From Apoda limacodes (taxonomy: Eukaryota > Arthropoda > Insecta > Lepidoptera > Limacodidae): a stretch of DNA of 64,000 nucleotides. Positions within the stretch are counted from its first letter, which is position 1. Each line of letters opens with the position of its first letter. Location of the stretch: positions 8,030,501-8,094,500 of the forward strand of contig OX291557.1 of NCBI GenBank assembly GCA_946406115.1, read 5' to 3'. A model generated the notes under the pieces. The model worked only from the letters and a program-made list of their open reading frames with translations, ran no database searches and was not told where the DNA came from. Made by a program: the position numbers and the translations under genes. Shown here piece by piece: positions 21,765-31,318 of this stretch.

Positions 21765-22550
21765 TAATTACTTATTTCCAATAATCAGATCTAAATTACA
21801 ATTTGAAGTTGGTGTCTATTTACTCAAAGTTTATATGTTCATGTCTTTTCAATGTGTAGAATATACCATAATTTATTCAAATTATTAGTGGTAAGACTCT
21901 TAGTGGTTAATATTGATAAGTTACTAACATGATTTATCTGGAAGTGGTGAAAATAAAAAGTTAAGGGCTGCTGTTTTTTTACATTTTGTGATTTTTTTGG
22001 TTCTGTATCTCGGTTAATAGTGGGTCAAAATTATGTTTGATTAGTGAAACTGAAAGGAAATTTATTGTTCTACAACTTTGTACACAAAATTAGTAACCGC
22101 TTAGTTAAGGAGATAAAAAAAAAACTAACAAAATTCAAGGTTTTTTTAGCACACCGACCCCGACCCCGAGGTCAAAAACTCAGACTGTATACCATATATT
22201 ACCCCAAAATGATATGCTAAAATTTCTCTTCGGAATACTTTCCGGATACCCCCCTATATTTAATTATATCGCCCGGACGATTAACAGTGATTTACTATAA
22301 AAGTTGGTTCTTTTCTCTTAAAACAATGTAGATAAAAAATTCGACGACTTCAACTTATTGTGCTAGTAATTCACATAGTACATTTGTCTCGATAATAATT
22401 TATATACCGCTAAAATCGAAATAAAGTTACCCCTAAAAGATTTAAATCTATATTCATTCCATATTTCAACTTTGTTTATAACATCCTTTAATATTTAACT
22501 AACCAACACCTCATCAAGACTTCTCAAACTCAATTTACATTCCAATAATT
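21765..22550. other. AT-rich stretch; part may be an unclassified dispersed repeat
   Basis: 21960-22310 has repeat-like wording ('atctcggttaatagtgggtc', 'ccgaccccgaccccgaggtc', 'atcgcccggacgattaacag') but no second copy in this window. No gene found. Confidence 0.35.
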
Positions 22551-22555
22551 TAGAG

Positions 22556-22705
22556 CCTCGAGCGAAATTTCTTCGACAAAGAAACTTTATTCGGAACACG
22601 CACGGCGCGGGTACAAAAACGAGTGAGATTATTACGAGAACGAAATATGGAGTCGATTTCAAAAACTCGATTACTTAATGAAATTTCGCCTGATCGAGGG
22701 CCGTT
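22556..22705. repeat. Small inverted-repeat stretch, CpG-rich centre
   Basis: 'cctcgagcgaaatttc' near 22557 is mirrored by 'gaaatttcgcctgatcgagg' near 22680, the latter with a 3-base insertion. The middle is CpG-rich ('cacgcacggcgcggg'). It may be a short MITE or a conserved noncoding element. Confidence 0.4.
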
Positions 22706-23264
22706 TACACGATTTCTTTTTAAAAGGTCATCGTAATCTTTTAAGGTACGATTAAAAAGTTAAAATTTGACCATGAAAATTGATTCGACTTGAAATGTAG
22801 ATGTTTGTATGATCACGTACAAAGAAATCTCACCCAAATGAGATGAACGAGAGTTCGTCTGTTTTGCTACCAGATGTTTCTACAAGAAAAAAAAAACCCG
22901 ACTTTGAGACCCAAAGTCTTAACAGACTAAAACATAGAGAAACAGGATTACTAACATGTTTATTGTTAAAAGACTTTTTCAACACAAATATTAGAAAAGA
23001 AGCTTTACCTAATGGTTCGCTATTCAAATGCATGAAGACTACCTTGGCAGTATGCCTGGGTGTCGAGAAACTTCTAGGGTTTCTCGTATCACTGGCCCAT
23101 CTTTCTAAGACTAAAATTAGTACTGGATATTTATTCTGCTATAAGTCCTTTCTGTTCATAGCATTGTAAAGTTTGTTTTATACAAATAAGTATTTTTTAA
23201 ATTAGAAACAGAGCGTGTACCCCATGGAGTAAGGAGTTTTTAATTCAAATGTATTTAGAGATCT
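22706..23264. other. Stretch holding the longest nonrepetitive frame of the region
   Basis: Plus-strand frame 22843-23169 (108 codons) shows no domain I recognise. It starts near 'aaaaaaaaacccgacttt', a wording common in lepidopteran repeats, so it is probably repeat-derived or chance. Confidence 0.35.
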
Positions 23265-23565
23265 ATACAAATAAAATGCTTTGTGCTGCATGACTAACTG
23301 ACGGATCAACGCACAGCTTATAAACCGTGGATCGTAGAGACCTGAAACTTTTATGACGTAGGCATCCGATAAGAAAGGATTTTCCGAAAGGGTAAAGTGC
23401 GAGTTAGACTCGCGCAATAAGGGTTAACCGATTGTGATGAAATTTTGGTAAGTTGTTATGCACACGCCGGGGAAGGTTTCTGAATTAGTACAAAACTTTC
23501 ACAAAAGATTGGTGCGGCAGTTGTTTTAATAGGAGAAACAATGTTCGCCGAGTCAGCTAGTTATT
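23265..23565 (+). repeat. Dispersed repeat, family E, copy 2, with upstream body
   Basis: The core 23388-23565 matches 6875-7050. Upstream, 'gctgcatgactaactgacgg', 'atcaacgcacagctt' and 'tgacgtaggcatccgataag' belong to a body familiar in Lepidoptera and absent from copy 1. The two copies may therefore be truncated at different points. Confidence 0.6.
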
Positions 23566-23814
23566 AATAAAAGGTTGCAAACGAGTGACCCAAAAAAATG
23601 AACCTACAACTTTTTAAAAGAAATAAAAACTCTCCAAATTAACATTATAACGAGCTCATGAAGTAGTACACAATTACAAAACTAGTGAAAAAAAAACGTT
23701 AATTACACGCGAGGATCTAACTTGAATCCCGTGAGAAGTGAAGAATTCTATAGTTGAACAACGAATATAGCGAGAAACTTTACTAAATTGAAAATAAAAT
23801 AACCCAGAATTATT

Positions 23815-23882
23815 TTTTCCTGCCTGCTGCGCACAGCTGTAGGTTCAATCCCCGCACAGGATAAACACGTAAGTATCATTTG
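23815..23882 (+). repeat. SINE-like fragment split by a hAT-like insertion
   Basis: 'gtaggttcaatccccgcac' is B-box-like (GGTTCRATCC), followed by 'aggataaacacgtaagta'. This fits a tRNA-derived SINE on the plus strand. It is interrupted at 23891 and appears to resume after 24836 with 'ctaagtttaggtactttc'. Confidence 0.5.
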
Positions 23883-23890
23883 TATTTGGC

Positions 23891-24828
23891 TAGGGCTGCC
23901 ATCTCTAAAACCTGCCGCCCAGGACCGGAAGCGTAAAAACCCCGGATTTTGGAGCCTTGACCCCGGACATTTGATTATTTTTTTATTCACTTTGAGTATG
24001 GTTTAACAAATACATTATACTACCTGCATGAAAAAAAAAATAGTTTTAGAGCTTCTTTCGGATAAAATAGTGTGTTTTACTCGTTATAAGCAAGGGGTTC
24101 GTGAGTAATAGTTTTTATAAAATAATAGGTGTATGTGCCTTTTTAGCTAATTTTTAACCTTCAATAAACATAAATAATTATCAATTACCCAGTTAGTGAA
24201 ATAAAATAAAAGTTTTAATTGTTGTTATATTTTTTTCGAAATTCTGAAATCCTAAAAATAGAAAAATATTAATTATAACTTTTACCAAGGAACTCCGGAC
24301 TGTATTGCGCTCTCAATTGCGAAACAGATACCTCAAAAAAACTGTCATGTAGTCGTACTAAAGCTACAACAATAGCTACAGGGGCTTTAGCTATGTGTGC
24401 ACAAAAGCGATAGCAATTGTGCAATTTACATACTTGGTCGAATATTATCGTTTCTATTATCGTTTTCGTTATTTTTCTTACTTGGCTAGAGGCCCAGCAG
24501 TTTTAAGCCCTTTGTCGATTGCCGATCATAAAAACGATTTACAAAACTATGCTATTTATGAGCGCGGCTACTGATGCCAGCAACTATGGAAACACAAAAT
24601 GATTTCCTTTGTTAATTAAATATGTTGATGTAAAGAATGAAGAATTCATGACGAAACTTCTTGAAGTAGAGACCACATCAAACTATTTCATAACATAATC
24701 TTTTGGCTCTCTTGTCGAGTTTGATCAAACCCGGACTGCAATTAAAACCCCGCCCGGACGCTCCCCGGACGCCCTCCAAACTAGGACAAATCCGTGGAAA
24801 CCCGGACGGTACCCGGATGGCAGCCCTA
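23891..24828. mobile_element. Non-autonomous hAT-like transposon, 938 bp
   Basis: Perfect 13-bp inverted ends, TAGGGCTGCCATC and GATGGCAGCCCTA, lie exactly inside a direct 8-bp duplication TATTTGGC (23883-23890 and 24829-24836). Eight-base target duplications with TAGGG/CAGGG-type ends mark the hAT superfamily. Subterminal sequence is GC-rich and partly mirrored ('cccggac' steps at both ends). The interior is AT-rich and I see no transposase (no BED finger, no dimerisation motif), so it would depend on an autonomous relative. The intact duplication implies a fairly recent insertion. Confidence 0.85.
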
Positions 24829-24836
24829 TATTTGGC

Positions 24837-25753
24837 CTAAGTTTAGGTACTTTCTATGTATGATAAAAAGTATTCGTTCTGCTTAGTTAAGGGCCATAAT
24901 ATGGCGGTGTTAGTTGTCCAAAAATATTAATTTATAATCCCATTTTTTTCGAAATGCACACTCAAACATTTTGTTTTCGTTCATTAATAAAAACCAATAA
25001 AACTAAAGTAATTATGGATTCCCTGAGAACCAGAACCTGTACTCCATCTCCAAGTAGGGTTTGTGAAGAGGACCGGTTTCGAGAGCTAAGAGAAAAGGGA
25101 CGTGGACACTTTCCCACATGATTCAATGCTTTTTGCCGAACCTTTGTGTTTTTAAGGGATAATGAATTTAGAGATGTCGTTTTTGCTTTATTTGTATAAG
25201 CTTTTTCATGGATGGCCACCCTTTGAGACTTTTGAATCATAAAGATACGAAAAGTTTTAGTATAGAGAATATTTTAAAAATTTCTTTTATCAATTAAATA
25301 GTGTCCAGTTGGCATAAAATGTCATCTTTTTGATTTCTTGTTTTAGAACTTTAATTTCAATACGAAACGGATACTATTGTGTAAAGAGATATACTCAAAA
25401 GGGGGGTAAAAAATGATGCACTTGGATCTATATTGTGTTTGGTACGGTATACACGGTATAACACAGTTATATAAAAACCCTATGATAAAAGTCATTTTTA
25501 AAATAGAGAAAAGCAACCATCTACATATTTGTCATTCTTAATACAAATAGGAAATACTTAAGTATATTATTATGTAACTTTATTGACTCATTATGTTGGA
25601 CCCTTCTGACACTATCGCAAACACATACAGGAATATAGAATTATTAGCCTCTGTGTCTAGCTAGTATATTTGGACTATGATAAGGCATTTGACTTTACTT
25701 TGACCTAGACTATTCTAGAATATTTGCATCGAGTTCAATCTTTACTGAAGGTT
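24837..25753. other. SINE remainder and AT-rich DNA
   Basis: The first part continues the SINE-like repeat interrupted at 23890. The minus-strand frame 24962-25240 (92 codons) shows no domain. No other feature. Confidence 0.4.
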
Positions 25754-25825
25754 AAATCTCTGGAAGAAGTCGAATCTCTGGACCAGATTGTATTTCTGGA
25801 TCAATACGAATTTCTACAACAAGTC
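25754..25825 (-). repeat. Degenerate 18-bp minisatellite, four units
   Basis: Units start at 25754, 25772, 25790 and 25808, each with a core like 'atctctggaccaga'. On the minus strand they encode a repeating hexapeptide of the form (I/L)-x-P/E-E-I-x at the end of an open frame (25752-26057). Copies have diverged, so the array is old. Confidence 0.6.
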
Positions 25826-25829
25826 GTGT

Positions 25830-26219
25830 GGCGGTGCAATATATCGAGATGCCAAAATGTCTTACGAAATCACTTCTAGAACTAATAGGGTCTATCCAGT
25901 AGTGAATAATGAACAGACACAAGTAGGTGAGATGTCTCCGATACTTTACCAGTACTTTTTTGGATGATGAATTTAAGACATTGGACTGGGTTCGGCATAA
26001 GTGTAAACAGCCAACGCATTCGACACAATCGATTTGGCTACAAAGGTCCCTATTCAAAACCTTCTTATTAAATTTATAACACTAGAAGCTTTTACAACAC
26101 AAAAATATTTTCAAACAGAAGAAGCCATCTAGCTATAGCTTAACGCGAATGTTTTCTAACGACTGTAAATTGATGCTATTGGTTATTCCTATGCGAGGCA
26201 TAATCAAGCGAAGCAGCGG
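25830..26219. other. AT-rich stretch, nothing recognised
   Basis: Covered by the minus-strand frame 25752-26057, which shows no domain I recognise apart from the minisatellite tail. Confidence 0.4.
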
Positions 26220-26400
26220 TGAATAATGAAGTACGGCGAACAATCGAATTATTTCTTAGGACTGAATGGGTCCCCGCAGGGCTTGTGTTACGTGACGCCC
26301 GGCGCCCGTACATATACCAATTCCCTGTAATTACTTATTACTGAAGGCTCGGAGACACGCCTTGTCTGCACGTAAAAAGGTTCGTCGCCCTTATACCTAC
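26220..26400. other. GC-richer island of unknown nature
   Basis: 'gggtccccgcagggcttgtg', 'ttacgtgacgcccggcgcc' and 'ggctcggagacacgcc' stand out from the AT-rich background. A 34-codon plus-strand frame from an ATG near 26227 ends at TAA in 'ccctgtaatt'. I cannot assign it. It may be a repeat family with only one copy here or a conserved noncoding element. Confidence 0.35.
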
Positions 26401-26584
26401 GAAGGTTTAACCCTGTGGATGCTTACACGAATAAAATATTTATAAATACATTTTTTATATGCTCATACGATTATTACGCATACCTACCTATTCTAAAAGA
26501 TTATGATGCTAAAACAATACCTACTTCATTATAGTTCTTACCAAAATTATATAAACAAATTAATAAAGCAACAAAATTTTTAGA

Positions 26585-26670
26585 CTAGGTGGTCAAATAT
26601 CAAAAATGCAGTCGCCGTATCAAAATGCTGTGAACTTACGCGACACATGCGAAAGATACCATAAAAATAT
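26585..26670 (+). repeat. Dispersed repeat, family F, copy 1
   Basis: 'ggtggtcaaatatcaaaa', 'gtgaacttacgcgacac' and neighbours match 41188-41252 at many positions. The two copies are diverged and short. Class unknown. Confidence 0.5.
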
Positions 26671-27121
26671 TTTTTGAAAACAAAATTATGTAGGTATAGG
26701 AGGAAGCATTTATGTAATAATCCGCTTTGTCGCGTTATGATAATATATAATTTTAAAAGTTATGTTTATTTTTATTATACTCATTGTCAATTTAGTCTAA
26801 GTGCTCTCTCGGTAAAATTCTGAGAAGTCAAGTAGTATAGGCAAGTTACAGACATTAGTAAAATAAATTTAAATATTTAGAAACTTTTTATTCTTTAGGA
26901 TTCAAAGCCGGTTTTGAACGACGATTTCAGTGTAAGCGACGGTCAAAGATCATGCACAGTACTACTAAAAACAGTAGTACAATAATACTATATGAATGTG
27001 ATATGAAGAACTACATGCTCATACATATATCTAATCTTCATATCATTTTGCACGCAGTTATGTTAAGGCAGCCTTGCAATTCGATAGCATGACAATATAG
27101 TGATCTTGATCAAACGAATAA
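26671..27121. other. AT-rich stretch, nothing recognised
   Basis: AT-rich; includes a weak mirror 'gtactactaaaaacagtagtac' near 26959. Confidence 0.4.
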
Positions 27122-27295
27122 TTTCATTCTAAATATAAGAATGTTATCGCATTCGTCACGGCTGCTCTCAATGCCCCAGATGACGGCGGGATGCTTCTTA
27201 GTGCTGCCAACATTGAAGGCTATTTGAAGATGGAGGAGGTATCTGATCACCCTTATACATGTGACTTTTTAAAACATAGATTAAATGATTTTTAA
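27122..27295 (+). CDS. Coding-like fragment of an unidentified protein
   Basis: A frame open from 27122 to a TAA at 27293-27295 changes character between 27140 and about 27242. That part is GC-rich and reads NVIAFVTAALNAPDDGGMLL then SAANIEGYLKMEE, a balanced globular-looking composition unlike the chance frames nearby. It is followed by GAG|GTATCT, a possible donor at 27240/27241. The upstream border is a weak AAG or ATAAG. There is no start codon at the beginning, so it would be an internal exon or a captured gene fragment. I cannot name the family. Transposon origin is possible because a GC-rich repeat-like island starts 150 bp downstream. Confidence 0.3.
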   Translation, partial: FHSKYKNVIAFVTAALNAPDDGGMLLSAANIEGYLKMEEVSDHPYTCDFLKHRLNDF

Positions 27296-27439
27296 TAATT
27301 AAGATTTGAAAACAAACTTCAATTATAAAGAAACTTGCTTTTGCCTGTGGCTCCGTGCGCTACATTCGGTTATTAGCGAAGAATTCCTACGGCAACTCCT
27401 TGATTATATCGTAAGGAAGTTTGCTATAACAAAGTAATT

Positions 27440-27890
27440 GTGCAATCCACAACGTATCATCCCCCCGATCGACCTCGGCATGGTCGTAAAACTATAGTTA
27501 GGCGGCCTCGGCACGTACCAGATCTATCCGGATAGCGAGATTAGTCTCAACGATCTCCCCCAATAGGGCCTCCCTCCAAACACGACGCCGACGTCCCCGG
27601 GTTCGTCGGCGCCCACAAGGATACACGAGGTATCAAAGAGTGCCGGGGCGCTTCTCGCCCACACTCGATCGCAACCGCATCCGCGTAACGGGGAACTCCC
27701 CTCCTGGCGGTGACTCACCTTCGGGTTCGAGACTCACGCCGGTCGAAGGGACGCCCCCGAGAGCGACAACCCAAGCCGAGGCTCCCCCCACGGGGAGCCC
27801 TTGAGCATTGGGCGCTATACGGGCTGAGGCTCATTCAGGGACTCGGCCAAAAAAGTCCGGTGTAGCAGTAATGGCTGCAACAGCCAACTG
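27440..27890. repeat. GC-rich island, probably a LINE fragment
   Basis: This stretch is strikingly GC-rich ('ccccccgatcgacctcggc', 'ggcgcttctcgcccacac', 'aacggggaactcccctcctg'). It contains a stem 'ggctccccccacggggagcc' at about 27781. GC-rich bodies of this kind in moth genomes are usually pieces of non-LTR retrotransposons. The minus-strand 64-codon frame at 27524-27718 shows no diagnostic motif, so class and strand stay open. Confidence 0.35.
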
Positions 27891-29100
27891 CATTGTCAGT
27901 TCAGAAAAAAAAAATATAATAAGCGTCCACTTGAAAATCAGTTACAGTCGCTCGAATTTCTGCGTAACTTTTCAAATTTTGCGGGATAAGGACGCGGCGT
28001 GAAGGAGAGGCAATCAAGCTCAAATTAAGTATATCGATAGTAAAATAATCTATAATACAGTCAAGGCAGTGAAGTAGCCTGTAGGTTATTAGTAAATCAG
28101 TTTTGTAGTTTTTCGCGCAGTCTTACCAAATTTCTTAACTTAATCACTTCCGGAGTTGAAAGTTGTCAATGTAAAAAACTTAGTAACGATAATGGAAATA
28201 ACTTAAAACAACAATTATATAGGATAACAGGAAACGGAAGTAATTTAAAATAATTAAAAATAAATTAGCTCGTTCGTAAGTATGCATAATGAAGTTTTTT
28301 TTAATTTTAGGTGTCTACAGATATTTTCTCGATATCTTTTCACCATGTCCAAAATGCTTCGCTTGCATAAATTGTACATCCGTGTTCCCACGGCTGGCAC
28401 CAAACAGTGGGTTTGTTGTTGATGGCTCGAGTCGTGCTGAAGTAATCACTATTCCACTATTGTTGTGGCAGCAACATACCTAGAGGTGCTGCCTTCATAA
28501 TGATATATCATACCCAACACTAGGTAAATGACCGACGAATGTGTTGGCTGTTACAACATTAAAACTGGTTTTGACTAGTCAACAGGATTACTTTTGACAT
28601 TTAGAAATTAAATTTTTTTGTCCTGATCAGATTTTAATGGACAGGCAAATTAAAATTTGAAAAATGTTATTCATAATGCATCCTTGGCTACCATTGTAAG
28701 AAGAAGTAAGAAATAGTTCTGTTATGTGTTATGGTAAGTTTCTTATAAGAACAACAAACGCTACGTCACAGATTTTGCCGATACTGTTTTTTTATTCAGA
28801 TGAAAAGTAACCACAGTCAAAATCATAATTGTTTTCGACAGCAATGACAAGTGCGGTTTCTCCCCTAGTACCTTCGTCGTATTGCTAATATTAGTTCTAA
28901 ATTAAACTGTTACTGGTAGTTCCCGCCCGACAAGAAGAATCGTGAATCGCGTGTTAGCAGTGTGACTGTGAGAACCTTCAGACTCTGATCATGGCAGAGA
29001 TGCAACCTTGACCGTCTGCGTCCTTTTGTGCTTAGCTGGTGTGTTAGTGTGGTTAATGAACTGGGGGATATTTAGTGCAGTGCAGAGCAGCCACCATTGA
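27891..29100. other. AT-rich stretch, nothing firm
   Basis: Plus-strand frame 28289-28483 shows no domain. 'ttttttttaattttag|gtgtct' near 28310 is a weak acceptor-donor juxtaposition. No repeat family recognised. Confidence 0.4.
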
Positions 29101-29104
29101 CTAC

Positions 29105-29240
29105 AGTCCATACTAATATTGTAAATGCGAAAGTGTGTTTGTTTGTCTGTCTCCCCTACACGTCGCAACTGAGCTGAAATAGTTAAATCTGCACAGATTA
29201 AAGAGACGCAGTAGGACACAGGCATTATAGGTATAGCTTG
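29105..29240 (-). repeat. RTE/SINE-type tail, inverted
   Basis: 'tactaatattgtaaatgcga' followed by 'aagtgtgtttgtttgtctgt' is the reverse complement of the usual tail end ('acagaca...atttataatattagta'). The internal part is short and diverged. Confidence 0.6.
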
Positions 29241-29555
29241 CTATAGAAAACCTTTTTTTACTGTTATAAAGCTAGTTATATAAATATTAAATAAACGATA
29301 AAAAATCTATGATAAACAGATTTTCTTTTGTTAAAAAAATACACGATAAATAATAATAACCACCTTTGTCTGGTCCTAGCTTAATTTTTTATAGTTTGTC
29401 AGGAACTCTCAAAAGGGTCATATTATTCTGGTTTTGTTCTTTCATTTCATCAGTAATTATTCCAAAGCCATTTTAGTCCAGAATAGTTAAAATTACAGTG
29501 AATTAGTTCAGAAACAAAGTTGTGGCAATAGGTTCACTGCCGTTAATTTAGGACT
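29241..29555. other. AT-rich stretch, nothing recognised
   Basis: AT-rich DNA with A/T runs only. Confidence 0.4.
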
Positions 29556-29559
29556 AAAT

Positions 29560-29655
29560 TGGCTGGTGAAAACAGGCATTATGACAGTATGATGTGGGTG
29601 TGTCTGCATCCACTGGTTACCGACCAAAACCGTTAAGTTTAATGAATACATTTAT
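29560..29655 (+). repeat. Retroposon tail, 'cactggttacc' family, copy 1
   Basis: 'atccactggttaccgacc', 'aaaccgttaagtttaat' and then 'gaatacatttattt' parallel 37690-37740 ('gccactggttacctcc', 'aaaccgtcaagatataaata'). The shared end followed by ATA-rich repeats fits the 3' end of a non-LTR element. Confidence 0.5.
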
Positions 29656-29739
29656 TTAGACAAAGAAAATGACAAAGGTCTTTAGATAATTTTACAATTT
29701 CATAGTGTTGGGGACATTTATAGCGTAATTTATTATTAT

Positions 29740-29990
29740 GCGACTTCAAAGAAGAAGAAGGTTTTCAATTCAGTAGTATTCTTTTATATATCAACAACAT
29801 CAATTTGTCTTCACAACTTCGTATGCTTGCCTAACATTGACAAAGTTCTTCACCAGTTGCTTCCATGACTGTCTGACATAAAGCTGTTCTTCTCCAGGTG
29901 GCTCCTGCTACATTTTTTATATCGTCGACTCATCTTTTGAATAATCTCTCTCGCTCTCTCTTCATGTCCCTTGGGTCTTTTGATTGTGTT
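29740..29990 (-). pseudogene. Remnant of an RTE-type LINE 3' end
   Basis: On the minus strand, codons around 29940-29900 read VDDIKNVAGATWRR. After a one-base frame change, about 29885-29835 gives VRQSWKQLVKNFV and then RQAYEVV. This order (DDI-x-x-VAG, then W-K-x-L, then AY) is the C-terminus of RTE-clade LINE proteins. It is followed on that strand by 'ttcttcttctttgaag', a trinucleotide-like tail near 29750 that is usual for RTE ends. Frame break and lack of the RT core make it a dead 3' fragment. Confidence 0.5.
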
Positions 29991-30729
29991 TCCTGTCCAT
30001 CTTTCTTTTTAATTTCTTTATTGTCATCAAAACATTATGTGTACTCGTCCATATGCTTTTGTTTATTATTCTTCTTGTTAGGTTTATTTTTCACGCGCTA
30101 AAAAAACTAAAAACATTCCAAAATGCAATAGAGAGATAAATAAAATAGATTTAAATTTGCCGACGTTTTTAAATAGTGACAAGTATATTGAACTTATTAA
30201 AGTATCGACTGTAGAGGATGAAAACAATGAATGCATCGTATAAGTCATCTTTGGAATGCATACATTAATATTTATAACTATTTCAAATACCTTCGTAGGT
30301 ATATTTCAGTCAAAGGAGTGGCGCCATGCTATCGATGAATGACTGATACGACCACCTATCGATAGATAAGGTGAGTCGGACAGAGGACTGCGGGCCTGGT
30401 CATCACTATATAGGGTATTAGCACCTGAAGCATATTGCTGATTGAGATAAAATAACAAAGAGTGCATTTATCTATTTTAATTATCTACCTATGTCCGTAA
30501 AGAGGTTGTTTATTTTGAAATATTTTCTTACAGTAGAATTACATTAGGCTTTGGGAAATTCAATTAGGTTTTTCCCCATGGATCCGATGGTGATTGACCT
30601 GAAACTGATGCTTTACAATAATTGCCAGCAATTTAAATTTGATATACATATGTACTATAATTTACCTCACTACGATTTCCGAACAATATTTTTTTTTCAA
30701 TTGTCTGTTAACAAACGAAACAGCGTACA
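29991..30729. other. AT-rich stretch up to the array-bearing element
   Basis: Nothing firm. 'gataaggtgagtcgg' near 30367 is donor-like. The plus-strand frame 30551-30793 overlaps the left inverted arm of the next element and is probably not coding. Confidence 0.4.
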
Positions 30730-30887
30730 TGGCTGTCTTCAAAAACGAATAATTCAGTCAAATTGTGTTTTTACTAGGAAAGTTTTGGGGTAGTGCTGAT
30801 TTTTTTCCATTCTATACGTATTTTGGGATGCTGAATCCAAATCTGAGGTTTGTAAACAAAATTTCGTGACGGAACATTGACAAAATC
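30730..30887 (+). repeat. Left inverted arm
   Basis: Best preserved from about 30808 to 30887 ('cgtattttgggatgctgaat', 'aaatttcgtgacggaaca', 'ttgacaaaatc'). Toward its outer side 'aattcagtcaa' and 'ggaaagtttt' still match the right arm, with small insertions and deletions. Confidence 0.85.
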
Positions 30888-31122
30888 GCAAGAAAAGTGA
30901 AAAATTTCTGCTTTTTTCGGATTTTTGCTAAAAACTCGGAAAATATTATTTTAGTAAATGGCCTGTTAACAGAAATTAAAGTATTAAAATAAAAAGTTTA
31001 AAATTCTATAAAAATATCAGTATTTAGTTTTTTTGTTAGAATAATCGTTCGGTCTCAAGTGCGAGTTGAAAATTGGCATATTTCAGCAGTTAGTGCAAAA
31101 CCTACTTTTTACATTCCAAAAG

Positions 31123-31128
31123 TTTATT
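31123..31128 (-). promoter_or_regulatory. Possible polyadenylation signal for the array gene
   Basis: AATAAA on the minus strand, about 190 bases past the stop codon at 31319-31321. Such hexamers are common in AT-rich DNA, so it supports but does not prove a transcript end. Confidence 0.2.
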
Positions 31129-31318
31129 CAAAGCTGTCATTTGATAAACTTCTCCCAGTTCTCTGCACAAGTTATTTAAAAACAAAAACAAAGCTCAAAA
31201 TTATACAAATTCAGAATCAAAAAAGTAAGAAATCTAACAAAATAAAACGTAAAATATTGTTACTTATGATCATATACTATTATAAAAACGCAAATACGGG
31301 TATTATAATATGCAAAAA

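Noticed and set aside
22843..23169. A 108-codon plus-strand gene
   Set aside because: No domain, no codon bias, and it starts in repeat-like sequence; a chance frame is more likely.
24962..25240. A 92-codon minus-strand gene
   Set aside because: Ser/Lys/Thr-rich frame without domain or splice context next to SINE debris.
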